Positions 35,184-43,588 of a stretch of 64,000 nucleotides of DNA are shown here, piece after piece. The notes under the pieces are model-generated. The model did no database searches, was not told where the DNA came from, and was given only the letters and a program-made list of their open reading frames with translations. A program made the position numbers and the translations under genes. The stretch is taken from NCBI RefSeq assembly GCF_037949285.1, contig NZ_CP149926.1:1777501-1841500 (forward strand), in the 5' to 3' direction. The DNA comes from Thioclava sp. GXIMD4216 (lineage in GTDB: Bacteria > Pseudomonadota > Alphaproteobacteria > Rhodobacterales > Rhodobacteraceae). Each line of letters opens with the position of its first letter. The first letter of the stretch is position 1.

Positions 35184-36659
35184 TCACAGAGAACCGGAGG
35201 CAATCAGCGTCGCCAGAGCCAGCCAGCCAAGTGCAAGCGCATGGACATAGGTCGAGGACCATGCGCGCAGTCTCTGTCTGGGGGTGGGTTTGAGTTTGCC
35301 TTTCGCACCGCCCGGCTGGCGGGTCCATTTCTGGCGATCGATGCGGAACAGGATGAAGCTTTTGACCGAGGCCCCGACGATCTGGCTGAAATACAGCAGG
35401 AAGGGATAGGTGATCGGGAAGCCCGGTTTGCGGACCAGCGACAGGATCCAGCAGAAGATGTAGCGGGTGAACAGGATCCACGCGATATAGGCGGGCAGCA
35501 CCATCGGGCTGACGAAGACCGTGCCGAAGAGCACCGAGATCGGCCCCGCAAGCGTTGTCCATATCCCCATGCGCTGGTCGAGAAGCGCCCAGAATGTGTA
35601 AAGCCCCGTTACACGCAGCGGCAGTGCCAAGGCGCGGCCATTGGTGCGCAGCATATTGCCGAACCAGCGTGTCATCAGGGTTATCGCGCTGTCCATGAAG
35701 CCGGGTTTGGGCTGGCTTTCCATCGAGACAGAGGCGACATCGGGCAGATAGCGCATCAGATAGCCATGCGACAGCAGCCAGAACCAGGTCGATTTGTCAT
35801 CGCCGGTCAGGAATTTCACGCGCCCCAGACGCCAGTGCTCGACATGGTCCGATTGCACCTGAGCAATGAAGCTGGGCTCGATCAGAAGATCGGCGCGGAA
35901 AACCGACATCCGTCCCGTAAGGGTCAGCACGCGGCCCGCAAGCCCCTGCGAGGACATCATCATCTGACGTTGCGAGAAGCGCAGGTTATACCAGTCACGG
36001 AACAGGCCGGGTTCGGGGGTTTCGGCAATCTCGTCGGTGGTGACCGCGCCCACCCGCGGATCGGTGAAAAACGGGGCCGAGGTCTCGACGATATCTTCGG
36101 GCACGCAGGTATCGCCATCGACCACCACCACGATATCGTGGCGTGTCGGGTGCTGGCGCGCAATCAGCCGGTACGACCGCGCCAGCGCGTCGCGCTTGCC
36201 GGTGCCCGGAATACGGTCGATCAGCAGCGCGACATTGCCCATAGCAACCGGCATCGTGTCGTAGACCCGCTGGATCAGCGCCTGATCGGCCAGATCCACC
36301 ACCGAAACCACCACCGAGGCGCCGCCGCGCGATGCTGCCGCCGCGCGGAAGATGGAGCGGTAGACCGGCACGGTGACCTCGGGTTCGATCTTGAAGGAGG
36401 TCACCAGAAACCATGCATGGGCCGGTGCGGGACGGGCGGCATAGGCCTGCTCGGCACGGGCGCGCAGGCGCGGAAAGGCATAGTTGAGATAGATCGCTGC
36501 GCGGGTGAAGTTCAACGCGGCCCAGCTATAGCGCCAGATCCCGATGACGCCGATCACCAGCAGCCCTTTCGAGACGGCCTGAAGGTCGGCGCTGGCCACC
36601 AGGGTCATAAGCCAGACCATGACCGCGAGATAAAGAAAATGCGCAGCGATCCGTTGCAT
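35184..36659 (-). CDS. alg8: Alginate synthase glycosyltransferase Alg8
   Basis: A 491-residue family 2 glycosyltransferase with membrane helices at both ends. Catalytic features: VVVDGDTCVPEDIV (metal-binding DGD), the TGDDKSTWFW acceptor motif, and a QRQMMMSSQ segment in place of QxxRW. It polymerises mannuronate from GDP-mannuronate and moves it through the inner membrane with Alg44. I took the ATG at 36659, just past the algD stop; ATGs at 36680 and 36689 would overlap algD. The ribosome site is weak for all three. Confidence 0.9.
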   Translation of the reverse strand: MQRIAAHFLYLAVMVWLMTLVASADLQAVSKGLLVIGVIGIWRYSWAALNFTRAAIYLNYAFPRLRARAEQAYAARPAPAHAWFLVTSFKIEPEVTVPVYRSIFRAAAASRGGASVVVSVVDLADQALIQRVYDTMPVAMGNVALLIDRIPGTGKRDALARSYRLIARQHPTRHDIVVVVDGDTCVPEDIVETSAPFFTDPRVGAVTTDEIAETPEPGLFRDWYNLRFSQRQMMMSSQGLAGRVLTLTGRMSVFRADLLIEPSFIAQVQSDHVEHWRLGRVKFLTGDDKSTWFWLLSHGYLMRYLPDVASVSMESQPKPGFMDSAITLMTRWFGNMLRTNGRALALPLRVTGLYTFWALLDQRMGIWTTLAGPISVLFGTVFVSPMVLPAYIAWILFTRYIFCWILSLVRKPGFPITYPFLLYFSQIVGASVKSFILFRIDRQKWTRQPGGAKGKLKPTPRQRLRAWSSTYVHALALGWLALATLIASGSL

Positions 36660-36660
36660 G

Positions 36661-37977
36661 TTACCAGCAGATCCCTTCATAGACGCCATTCGAGCGGGCT
36701 TCGGGAGAGATCCGCGTCAGATCGATGATCGGGCGGTCCATCGCGCGGGTCAGCGGTTCGAGTGTCTCGGCATAGCTGTTGCCGACCAAAATCACATCGG
36801 TCTCCGCCAGCAGATCCTCGATCGAGGGCACCAGACGGTCGCGCAATTCGATGCCGTAATCATTGCCCCGCCCTGCGGCGGAATGGTCATTGGAATAGGC
36901 TTCGTTGACATAGGGATCATAGACCTTGATCTCGCGGCCCTTCTCGATCAGCCGTGCGGCCAATGTGGCCAGCGGGCTTTCGCGCAGATCATCGGTGCCC
37001 GGTTTGAACGAAATCCCGACCATGCCGATCCGGCTATGGCCGCCCTCCTCCAACATCTTCTCGGCGCGGGCGATCTGTTCGTCATTGGCCACCAGAACCG
37101 CGTCCAGAAGCGGGGTCTCGACGGCATGCTGATCGCCCAGTGCCCGCAGCGCACGCACGTCCTTGGGCAGGCAGGACCCGCCAAAGGCAAAGCCCGGACG
37201 CATGAAATAGGGCGACATGGCGGCTTTGTTATCCGAGCACAGGATCCGCATCACAAGCTGGCCATCAATTCCCGAGGCCTTGGCGATATTGCCGATCTCG
37301 TTGGCATAGGTCACCTTGACGGCGCGCCAGCTGTTCGAGGTGTATTTGACCATCTCTGCGGTGCGCAGATCGACCGAATGGATTTTGCCGATGGTGTTCT
37401 TGTTCAGCTCGGTCAGGAAATCGCCGGTCAGCGCATCAAGCGAGCCGAAGACAATCAGACCCGGCTCTTTGTGATCCTCGATGGCGGTAGATTCGCGAAG
37501 GAATTCAGGGTAATAGCCAACCCCAAAGGCATCCCCCGCAGTCAGGCCAGAGGCGGATTCCAGCATCGGAATACAGGTGGTTTCCATCGATCCGGGCACA
37601 ATGGTCGAGCGCATGATCACCGAATACCATTTGCGCTCATGGGCGATGGCCTGCCCGAGCTGGGCACAGGCGGATTTGACGTAATCGAGCCCGATAGAGC
37701 CATCCGGCGCCGAGGGGGTGCCCACGCAGACGAAACAGGCCTCGGTTCTGGCGACGGCTTCGGCGATATCGGTGGTCGCGCTCAGCTTGCCCTCGGCCAC
37801 GGTCTGCGCGATGAGTTCGGGCAGGCCCTTTTCGACAATCGGGGACTTGCCCGCATTGATGGCCGCCACTTTGCCCGGATCGACATCCACGGCCACCACA
37901 ACATGCCCGTCCCGTGCCAGACATGCTGCCGAAACAGCCCCGACATATCCAATTCCGATCACAGCGATATTCGCCAT
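36661..37977 (-). CDS. algD: GDP-mannose 6-dehydrogenase AlgD
   Basis: A 438-residue protein. It oxidises GDP-mannose to GDP-mannuronate in two NAD-dependent steps, the committed step to alginate. The N-terminal Rossmann motif is VIGIGYVGAVSAACLARDGH, and the catalytic Cys269 lies in GFAFGGSCLPKDVRAL. Length and the FAFGG context match GDP-mannose rather than UDP-glucose dehydrogenases. The ATG at 37977 follows AAAGGA at 6 nt; the longer upstream frame is rejected. It is the first gene of the operon, with a 319-bp upstream region separated from the luxR-type gene by a terminator. Confidence 0.93.
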   Translation of the reverse strand: MANIAVIGIGYVGAVSAACLARDGHVVVAVDVDPGKVAAINAGKSPIVEKGLPELIAQTVAEGKLSATTDIAEAVARTEACFVCVGTPSAPDGSIGLDYVKSACAQLGQAIAHERKWYSVIMRSTIVPGSMETTCIPMLESASGLTAGDAFGVGYYPEFLRESTAIEDHKEPGLIVFGSLDALTGDFLTELNKNTIGKIHSVDLRTAEMVKYTSNSWRAVKVTYANEIGNIAKASGIDGQLVMRILCSDNKAAMSPYFMRPGFAFGGSCLPKDVRALRALGDQHAVETPLLDAVLVANDEQIARAEKMLEEGGHSRIGMVGISFKPGTDDLRESPLATLAARLIEKGREIKVYDPYVNEAYSNDHSAAGRGNDYGIELRDRLVPSIEDLLAETDVILVGNSYAETLEPLTRAMDRPIIDLTRISPEARSNGVYEGICW

Positions 37978-38296
37978 ACCCATTCCTTTCATCAAGCTTA
38001 CAAGCCGTGTCTGCCCTTGGAGGAAAACCGAATGCCATGCCGGTTCCGGTCTTCGGCCAGACAGATCGGCGGGGAGGCCGACCATCAATTTCGTTAATGA
38101 CAAGTTAAGATTTGCGCCGCTGCGGAAGAAAAAATAGTCCGTAAAAAAGCCTATTCTTGTCAGGAAAAGAGCCGCTGAACTGATCGGTTTCCTACAGGCG
38201 GAACCTCGGGGTCGTAGGGGATTTTCCGCTGGGAGACGCGCATTAAAAAAGCAGCCTCTCGGCTGCTCGTTTCGTCATAAAATCAGGTGGATAGTC
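37978..38296 (-). promoter_or_regulatory. Upstream region of the alginate operon
   Basis: A 319-bp gap between algD and the stop of the LuxR-type gene. The terminator at 38244-38268 isolates algD, so an operon promoter should lie between about 38000 and 38240 on the minus strand. A weak candidate has CCTGACA as -35 near 38160. No convincing operator is seen. Confidence 0.4.
38244..38268 (-). terminator. Rho-independent terminator of the LuxR-type gene
   Basis: AGCAGCC-TCTC-GGCTGCT stem (38250-38267). Read on the minus strand it is followed by TTTTTT AATG. Confidence 0.85.
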
Positions 38297-39037
38297 TTAA
38301 ACGAGACCGTTGCGCATCGCATAGTCGACGATCTGGCTTCGGGATTTCAGCTGCAGTTTGTTGGCCGCGCGTGCCTTGTAGGTTTCAATGGTTTTCGAGG
38401 ACAGGTCGAGCTCTCGGGCAATCTCCTTCATGCTCTTGCCCAAGGCGATGGATTGCACGACGAAAGCTTCGCGGTCCGTCAGCCGGTCTTTCATCCTTTC
38501 GGCCAGATCGCCGCCGTCTTTCTCAAGTAAGATCGGCTGCGGAGGGTCGGATCTGCCGCCGCGGCCCGATACGGGCGGCCCGACCTCTCGCCCCTTTGCC
38601 AGCACCTCGCGGGCAAAGGTCTCTTCCAGATGGATGAAGCCGTGGCAGACCGAAGCCACCGCCACTTTCACGGCTTCCAGATTGAGATGTTTCGAGATGA
38701 TGCCGCGAAATCCGACATCGAAGAAATTCTCGATCAGATCGTCATCGGGGGCCTCGCAATAGGCAATATAGAGCGGCGGCTTGCCGATGATCGCGTTGAG
38801 CCGCCCCACGATGGTGGAGACATCCATTTCAAACTGGGACGGATCAAGAATGACAACATTGGGCAGACAGGGCAGATGCTCGCGCTTCAGCCCTTCCGGT
38901 TTTGACCAATCTCCCGGCAAAGACAAAGACCGCGCCTCCAGCCAGCTTTCCTCCGAAAGCAGCATGGAAATTCCTCTGGCAAGAAGCGGGTTACTGTCGA
39001 TGGCGAGAACGACCTGAACGATATCGTCTCTGAACAT
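38297..39037 (-). CDS. LuxR-family response-regulator-like transcription factor
   Basis: A 246-residue protein. Residues 1-125 resemble a receiver domain (VVLAIDSNPLLARGISMLL; VVILDPSQFEMD with a candidate phospho-acceptor Asp), although the acidic pair after beta-1 is not canonical (AIDSN). A linker with GRGGRSDPP follows. The LuxR-type HTH is at about 183-243 (LTDREAFVVQSIALGKSMKE, LSSKTIETYKARAANKL). It lies directly upstream of the alginate operon on the same strand, so I infer that it regulates it. No sensor kinase gene is adjacent. Confidence 0.82.
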   Translation of the reverse strand: MFRDDIVQVVLAIDSNPLLARGISMLLSEESWLEARSLSLPGDWSKPEGLKREHLPCLPNVVILDPSQFEMDVSTIVGRLNAIIGKPPLYIAYCEAPDDDLIENFFDVGFRGIISKHLNLEAVKVAVASVCHGFIHLEETFAREVLAKGREVGPPVSGRGGRSDPPQPILLEKDGGDLAERMKDRLTDREAFVVQSIALGKSMKEIARELDLSSKTIETYKARAANKLQLKSRSQIVDYAMRNGLV

Positions 39038-39084
39038 ATGTGGTCCTTGGCTACCACGATCTGTGGATTTGAAGCTAAAGGGGA

Positions 39085-39105
39085 TTTACCGCGCTCGGCG
39101 GTAAA
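39085..39105. promoter_or_regulatory. Perfect inverted repeat, candidate operator
   Basis: TTTACCGC-N5-GCGGTAAA, centred about 58 bp upstream of the LuxR-type start codon. The 8-bp palindromic arms suit a dimeric HTH protein, possibly the regulator itself. Confidence 0.45.
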
Positions 39106-39427
39106 TGGACGAAGCATTCGGCAATTTTTCGCCGTAATCGTATTCTGCCTTTATCTAGCTAATTCAAATTATGGAGAGTCGATCCTTGAATGCAACTTTC
39201 TTGCCGATGCGACGCGGAGATTTCATTGGAACCCCGACTAATGCTTACGTCGCGTCAATATTAGCACGATGATTTCCAATAAGAATCTCTGTGCGTGATT
39301 AATTTTTAACAGAATGCGAGTTTTGCCGTGGCTAAGGTAGTGCTGCACGGGGGTATTTCAACCCAAGCGATTATTCGCCGAGTGCTGTCCACCAGACAGT
39401 CACCGGATGCTCACGGGCCGGTGGGGA

Positions 39428-39449
39428 AAAGGGGCGTGTCCGCCCCTTT
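39428..39449 (-). terminator. Hairpin after the RTX gene
   Basis: AAAGGGGCG pairs with CGCCCCTTT, 11 bp past the stop codon. On the minus strand TTTTCCCC follows, so the T-tract is short. Confidence 0.55.
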
Positions 39450-39459
39450 GCGTGGCGCC

Positions 39460-41748
39460 TCACCCGTGGTCATACCACTCCGAGACGACATCCATCGTAA
39501 TCCCCCTGAATTCGATCGAGGCATCCGGTGTGGCAACGGTCAGGCTGCCATCGTCTTCGACAGAGAAGGAGAAGATGTCGGAGGCCACCCCGTCTTTGGA
39601 CCAAAGCAGCGCCGCCTTGAAAATCTCGTCGGCTTTGTGACCGTTGAGATAGGCGCTATCGCCTTCCTCGAAGGAAAAATCGAGGATCAGGTTGTCGCCA
39701 TCGGTCAGGATGAACTTGTCCGCCCCCGTGCCGCCTTCCAGGGTGGCCGAACCGCTTCCGGCGTTCAGCTTGTCATTTCCGGCCCCGCCATAGAGGAGGT
39801 CGTCATCATTATTTCCGTACAGCGTGTCATTGCCCTCACCGCCCCAAAGGACATCCACACCCTTGTTGCCGCGCAGCACATCATTGCCATCGCCGCCCAG
39901 AATGGTGTCATCGCCCGAGGCACCGTTGCCCTTGTCGGCACCGGCCCCGAGATCGATATAGGCCCCCGCATCCGAGGCCTTGACCGTGTCATTGCCCGCA
40001 AGCGAGAAACAGATACTGTCGCCTCCGCTCAGAGAGATCGAATCCTTTGAGGCCGTGCCCAGAACATCGGCATCGGCTTGCGTGACATCGGTCTTGGTGC
40101 CGGTCTCGGTGCCTGTCTCGGTGCTGGTTTCGGCGGTGGCGGGGGCTGCTGGGATCTCTTCTGGCGCGGCGACCAGCGCCGTCGGGGCGGTATCGTCAGC
40201 GATGACCGCGTCCGCCTGCACCGTGTCCTGCACAACCTCCTGCTGCGGCGCGGGATCTTTGGCGCTGACATCCGCATCGCTTGGGATCTGCGTCGCGCTA
40301 TACCCCCCTGCCTTCAGCAGATAGTCCAGATCATCGGACAGCGAATAGGTGCCATCGGTGGTTTGCAGCACCTCGACCTTTTCCAGCAGCGAGCGCCCGC
40401 CCGCATGGTACAGCCACAGCCCCTCCGTCTCCTGCACCAGTTTGAGATCGGCCAAGCCGCCATTGACCACAAGCGTGTCCGTGCCCGATCCGCCCTGAAG
40501 CGTATCCTCGCCCGCCGAAAGCACGATCACATCGGTCCCCGTCCCCATGTCGATATAGTCATTTCCAGCCCCGCCGGTGACGGTATCGGCGCTGCCATAC
40601 ATCTGCACATGCCCGCCCTTGTCCGACAGGGTGATCTCTTCGGCGCGCACGCTGCCCTCGACCGTGGTGAAAAGCACGGTATTGGCTTCGCGCTCGGTCG
40701 GCGGGCCATAGCTTGCCCCCTCTTCGTTGACAAAAAGCGTCAAACCGAGCGCCTTCTGTTCGGCCAGCGTGTCACGGATGGAATTGTCAACGCTGATGGT
40801 ATTGTCCTGATCCAGCCCGCCATGAAAGTTGATATCGCGATTGGTATAGCTGACCTGTACCTCATTGCCCGAGGCCGAGGTGTAAGACGCAAACAGGACC
40901 GCGTGGCGCGTATCAACAATCGTCAGGTCGGTAAACGAGCTGTCATAGACATCGCGGATCCACAGCCCGTAGCCATTGCCGGAATCGCCTTTGTTATGCG
41001 CGCCCGAGACCGACAGCCCGTCGATATCGGCATCGATCGATTTTGCCACGACCAGCCCGTTCGACCCCGGTTCGATCATCGACACATCCTCGAGAGTGAA
41101 CCCGCGCGAGGTGTTGACGAGGATCATCATCCCGTCATCTTCCGCCGAAATCGTATTGGTGAAATCGGTCGGATCGGAGGTGCCGTAATCGCCCTTCAGT
41201 GTCAGGTTCGAGATCGTGACATTATCGACGGTGTCCACAACCTGCGCGGTGGCGGCCTTGCCGAAATCGAATTGCAGGGGGGAATCGAACCCGACGGTCT
41301 TGCCGTCAACCGAGGTGACCACCACCATCTGCGTCTGCAGCGGCTTGTCCTTCTGCCACTGCGTATCGCCGATTTCTGCGAAAAGCGCCGCGGTGTTCGG
41401 GGTCTCGATCCAGAGCACATCCCCGACCTGAACCCCGTCGGTCGAGGCAAGTGTCAGGCTCTGGCTTCCTTTCACCCCCGAGGTCACACCGATATCGGGC
41501 CCGAGATCTTCTTTGAACAGATCGTCGCCAACCTGAAATGCGGGGTCGCCCTTCATGGAAGCATCAAGGGTGATCACCGTCTGACCATCCGACGCGCCAC
41601 GCAAAACGACATTATCCGTCTCGATCTTGACGGTCGAGGTGAAGGTATATTCCCCCGCCTCAAGTTCGATCACCGTCCCAGGTTCTGCGCCCGAGACGAT
41701 TTTCTGAATGTCTTCCGATGAGGTACCGGATTTTATGTATAAGACCAT
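39460..41748 (-). CDS. Secreted beta-helix protein with RTX repeats
   Basis: A 762-residue protein without an N-terminal signal. Residues about 1-370 form a right-handed beta-helix ([54 protein letters not shown]). One RTX block follows (about 393-440, [15 protein letters not shown]), then an Ala/Thr/Glu-rich linker with GTETGT repeats (about 510-570). A larger RTX block covers about 590-690 ([22 protein letters not shown]). Calcium-binding RTX repeats imply type I secretion. The layout resembles secreted polysaccharide lyases or AlgE-type epimerases, but no DPHD motif is present. Activity on the neighbouring alginate is inferred. Confidence 0.75.
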   Translation of the reverse strand: MVLYIKSGTSSEDIQKIVSGAEPGTVIELEAGEYTFTSTVKIETDNVVLRGASDGQTVITLDASMKGDPAFQVGDDLFKEDLGPDIGVTSGVKGSQSLTLASTDGVQVGDVLWIETPNTAALFAEIGDTQWQKDKPLQTQMVVVTSVDGKTVGFDSPLQFDFGKAATAQVVDTVDNVTISNLTLKGDYGTSDPTDFTNTISAEDDGMMILVNTSRGFTLEDVSMIEPGSNGLVVAKSIDADIDGLSVSGAHNKGDSGNGYGLWIRDVYDSSFTDLTIVDTRHAVLFASYTSASGNEVQVSYTNRDINFHGGLDQDNTISVDNSIRDTLAEQKALGLTLFVNEEGASYGPPTEREANTVLFTTVEGSVRAEEITLSDKGGHVQMYGSADTVTGGAGNDYIDMGTGTDVIVLSAGEDTLQGGSGTDTLVVNGGLADLKLVQETEGLWLYHAGGRSLLEKVEVLQTTDGTYSLSDDLDYLLKAGGYSATQIPSDADVSAKDPAPQQEVVQDTVQADAVIADDTAPTALVAAPEEIPAAPATAETSTETGTETGTKTDVTQADADVLGTASKDSISLSGGDSICFSLAGNDTVKASDAGAYIDLGAGADKGNGASGDDTILGGDGNDVLRGNKGVDVLWGGEGNDTLYGNNDDDLLYGGAGNDKLNAGSGSATLEGGTGADKFILTDGDNLILDFSFEEGDSAYLNGHKADEIFKAALLWSKDGVASDIFSFSVEDDGSLTVATPDASIEFRGITMDVVSEWYDHG

Positions 41749-42090
41749 TCCTTGCGTCCTTTTAAGAGAGGAGGTTTAGAAAGTCTTCGCTCGCGGGCAC
41801 CTTATCGGATTATGGGTTAATGATGCCATAATCGCGCTAGGAAAGATGGATCACAAATGATTCAAAACTGTCATGACTTTGCGTAATGATGGACGGATTT
41901 TACGCGTTTTTCTGCCTGTCTGGCGAAAACAACGGCTATGTGACAGGTCTCTTCGGGGGTGGGGCGCAGCCTTCGGGCGGCTCTGCCGCGCGTGCATGGA
42001 TGGAGGCGGATACCTATCGTCCTGAGGAAGGGGTTGATCCTTTACCGGACAAGGACGATGATCTGCCCAAATGCATTTGGAGCAGAATTT
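41749..42090. promoter_or_regulatory. Divergent intergenic region, RTX gene / YiiX-like gene
   Basis: 342 bp. AGGAGG near 41770 and AT-rich sequence at 41810-41880 could hold promoters for both genes. Open frames here lack ribosome sites and family resemblance, and I see nothing else. Confidence 0.35.
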
Positions 42091-42804
42091 ATGAACCGGT
42101 TTTTTCCGCTTTTTGCCATTCTATTACCGATGACTTTCGCCTCTGCGCTTGCTGCGCAAGAAACGGACTGGGCGGCGATTATGGCCGAAACCGCTTGGGA
42201 CTGGCATCCGGGGGATCTTGTTTTCCGTAATGGGCTCAATGCCTTCGACGACACGTTGCGGCAGGCACAGGGTGCGGAATGGGCTTCGGTCGGCATTATG
42301 CGGGCCTCCAGCGGCAGCCCGCGCGTAGTCTATGCCGATGAGGTGGAGGGCGTGACCGAAGTTATGGTCGAGCAGTTTCTCGATGGGTTGGACGAGGGGG
42401 ATTATGCCGTCTACCGGATCGAGGCGCTCGATCCCAACCGCACGGGCAAGCAGATGGAACAGGGGCCGATTGCGAAATTCGTGCTGCGTAAGGCCTATGA
42501 AGCGCCTTTTGACCCGTGGATGCAGTTGGGCAATGGGCGATATTATAATGCCGAACTGCCCTATCGCGCGGCGCTTGCGGCGGGCGTTGACCTTGGTCCG
42601 CTTGTGCCGTTGCGGAAAATCGCGGCCCGAAGCGATGCGGTCAAAGCCCTGCTGCTGCAGGACTGGCGCGCAAATCCGGCCTGCCAGCCTGAAAGCGGCA
42701 TCACCACCAAAGCTGCCTGTTGGGACGCGATTGCGGATGGGGCTGTGATCACAACGGACGGCATACGCAATTCTGCCGCCGTCACCCGCATCTTCCCCAA
42801 TTAA
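42091..42804 (+). CDS. YiiX/YebB-like (NlpC/P60-related) protein, catalytic residues replaced
   Basis: A 237-residue exported protein; the ATG at 42091 starts a signal peptide (MNRFFPLFAILLPMTFASAL to AAQ). The fold markers of permuted NlpC/P60 hydrolases are present: WHPGDLVFRNG and a downstream strand AEWASVGIMRAS. In active members the latter reads SHVGI with the catalytic His, and a later YCSELV supplies the Cys. Here these positions read ASVGI and YNAELPYR. The protein is therefore probably not an active cysteine peptidase. The pattern DPWMQLGNGRYYNAELPYRA is otherwise well kept. Confidence 0.7.
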   Translation: MNRFFPLFAILLPMTFASALAAQETDWAAIMAETAWDWHPGDLVFRNGLNAFDDTLRQAQGAEWASVGIMRASSGSPRVVYADEVEGVTEVMVEQFLDGLDEGDYAVYRIEALDPNRTGKQMEQGPIAKFVLRKAYEAPFDPWMQLGNGRYYNAELPYRAALAAGVDLGPLVPLRKIAARSDAVKALLLQDWRANPACQPESGITTKAACWDAIADGAVITTDGIRNSAAVTRIFPN

Positions 42805-42977
42805 GGGAGCATGTCACGCCCCCTGACCCAGCATATTGACCGCTACGCGGGTCTGCGTGGAACGGGGGCTGCTTTTCACGCTCCAAGCGGCAAGAATCGC
42901 CACTCTTATCGCGTCCTTGCCCTGAGGCCGGTCATAAAGAAAGACGCCCAGAAAGCAGGTTGCCATATAGAGGAAGA

Positions 42978-43052
42978 TGGTGGGCGATGAGGGATTTGAA
43001 CCCCCGACATCATCGATGTGAACGATGCGCTCTACCACTGAGCTAATCGCCC
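42978..43052 (-). tRNA. tRNA-Val(CAC)
   Basis: 75 nt on the minus strand with acceptor GGGCGAT/ATCGCCC, discriminator A and encoded CCA. Anticodon arm CATCG-TTCACAT-CGATG gives anticodon CAC. T-arm GGGGGTTCAAATCCCTC. Confidence 0.96.
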
Positions 43053-43064
43053 TCCATGAGGCGG

Positions 43065-43093
43065 TGTTTAGCCTCCCGCGCGCGCAGGTGCAA
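43065..43093 (-). promoter_or_regulatory. Promoter of tRNA-Val
   Basis: On the minus strand, TTGCAC (43093-43088), 17-nt spacer, TAAACA (43070-43065), 13 nt before the tRNA 5' end. Confidence 0.6.
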
Positions 43094-43111
43094 GAGGCTA
43101 TATGAAGTTTT

Positions 43112-43459
43112 TTAAACTTCTTCCTCATCAGCCGTTTCCGGCCCCTGCGCGGCAGAACTGCGTCGCAATTTCAAGACCATAACCTCGCCCTGCCCCTTGG
43201 TGTCGCGCCGCGCGACGCGCAGTTTCCCAAGCGGCGGCAAGATCAGCGGCACGTCCTGCGACAGAGCCTCCCCCAGCTCTTCCAGCAGCGCATCCATCGC
43301 CGCTTTCACCTGCGGTTTTTTCAACCCGCTCCGCGCCACGACCCGTTCGATCAGATCTTTCTTGCGCAAGGCAATCTGGGCCTGCGGTGGGGTAGCGGCC
43401 TCGGTATCGACCGGCATGGCTTCAAGGCCAGCGCCCGGCTCGGGAGTATCAGACGACAT
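43112..43459 (-). CDS. HU-family DNA-binding protein with extended termini
   Basis: A 115-residue protein. The core (about 32-100) is HU/IHF-like: LRKKDLIERVVARSGLKKPQ, VKAAMDALLEELGEALSQ, then LPPLGKLRVARRDTKGQGEV. A 30-residue acidic/proline N-terminal extension and an acidic C-terminus (GPETADEEEV) lie outside the core. The DNA-intercalating arm appears shortened relative to canonical HU (about 90 residues). It is probably a nucleoid-associated protein. It lies directly after lon in the same direction but behind a terminator hairpin. Confidence 0.8.
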   Translation of the reverse strand: MSSDTPEPGAGLEAMPVDTEAATPPQAQIALRKKDLIERVVARSGLKKPQVKAAMDALLEELGEALSQDVPLILPPLGKLRVARRDTKGQGEVMVLKLRRSSAAQGPETADEEEV

Positions 43460-43539
43460 GCTCCAACAACCTTTCTTGCGAGATGGTGCGCCCTCAGACT
43501 AGCGGCTCTATGGTCGAATCGGAAAGGCCCCACAAAAGA

Positions 43540-43569
43540 GAACGGGCGCAGGTTTCCCCACGCCCGTTC
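43540..43569 (-). terminator. Terminator of lon
   Basis: GAACGGGCG pairs with CGCCCGTTC. On the minus strand TCTTTTGT follows. It lies 20 bp past the lon stop codon. Confidence 0.65.
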
Positions 43570-43588
43570 CAAATAAAGACCATGCCCC

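Larger units (their letters stand above)
39038..39459. promoter_or_regulatory. Intergenic region upstream of the LuxR-type gene
   Basis: This 422-bp stretch contains an inverted repeat at 39085-39105, AT-rich sequence, and a hairpin at 39428-39449 near the end of the RTX gene. No ORF with a ribosome site is convincing. Confidence 0.45.

Noticed and set aside
39460..41748. Calling the RTX protein a mannuronan C5-epimerase
   Set aside because: The beta-helix lacks DPHD and its N-terminal sequence does not resemble the Azotobacter A-module; only the general architecture fits.
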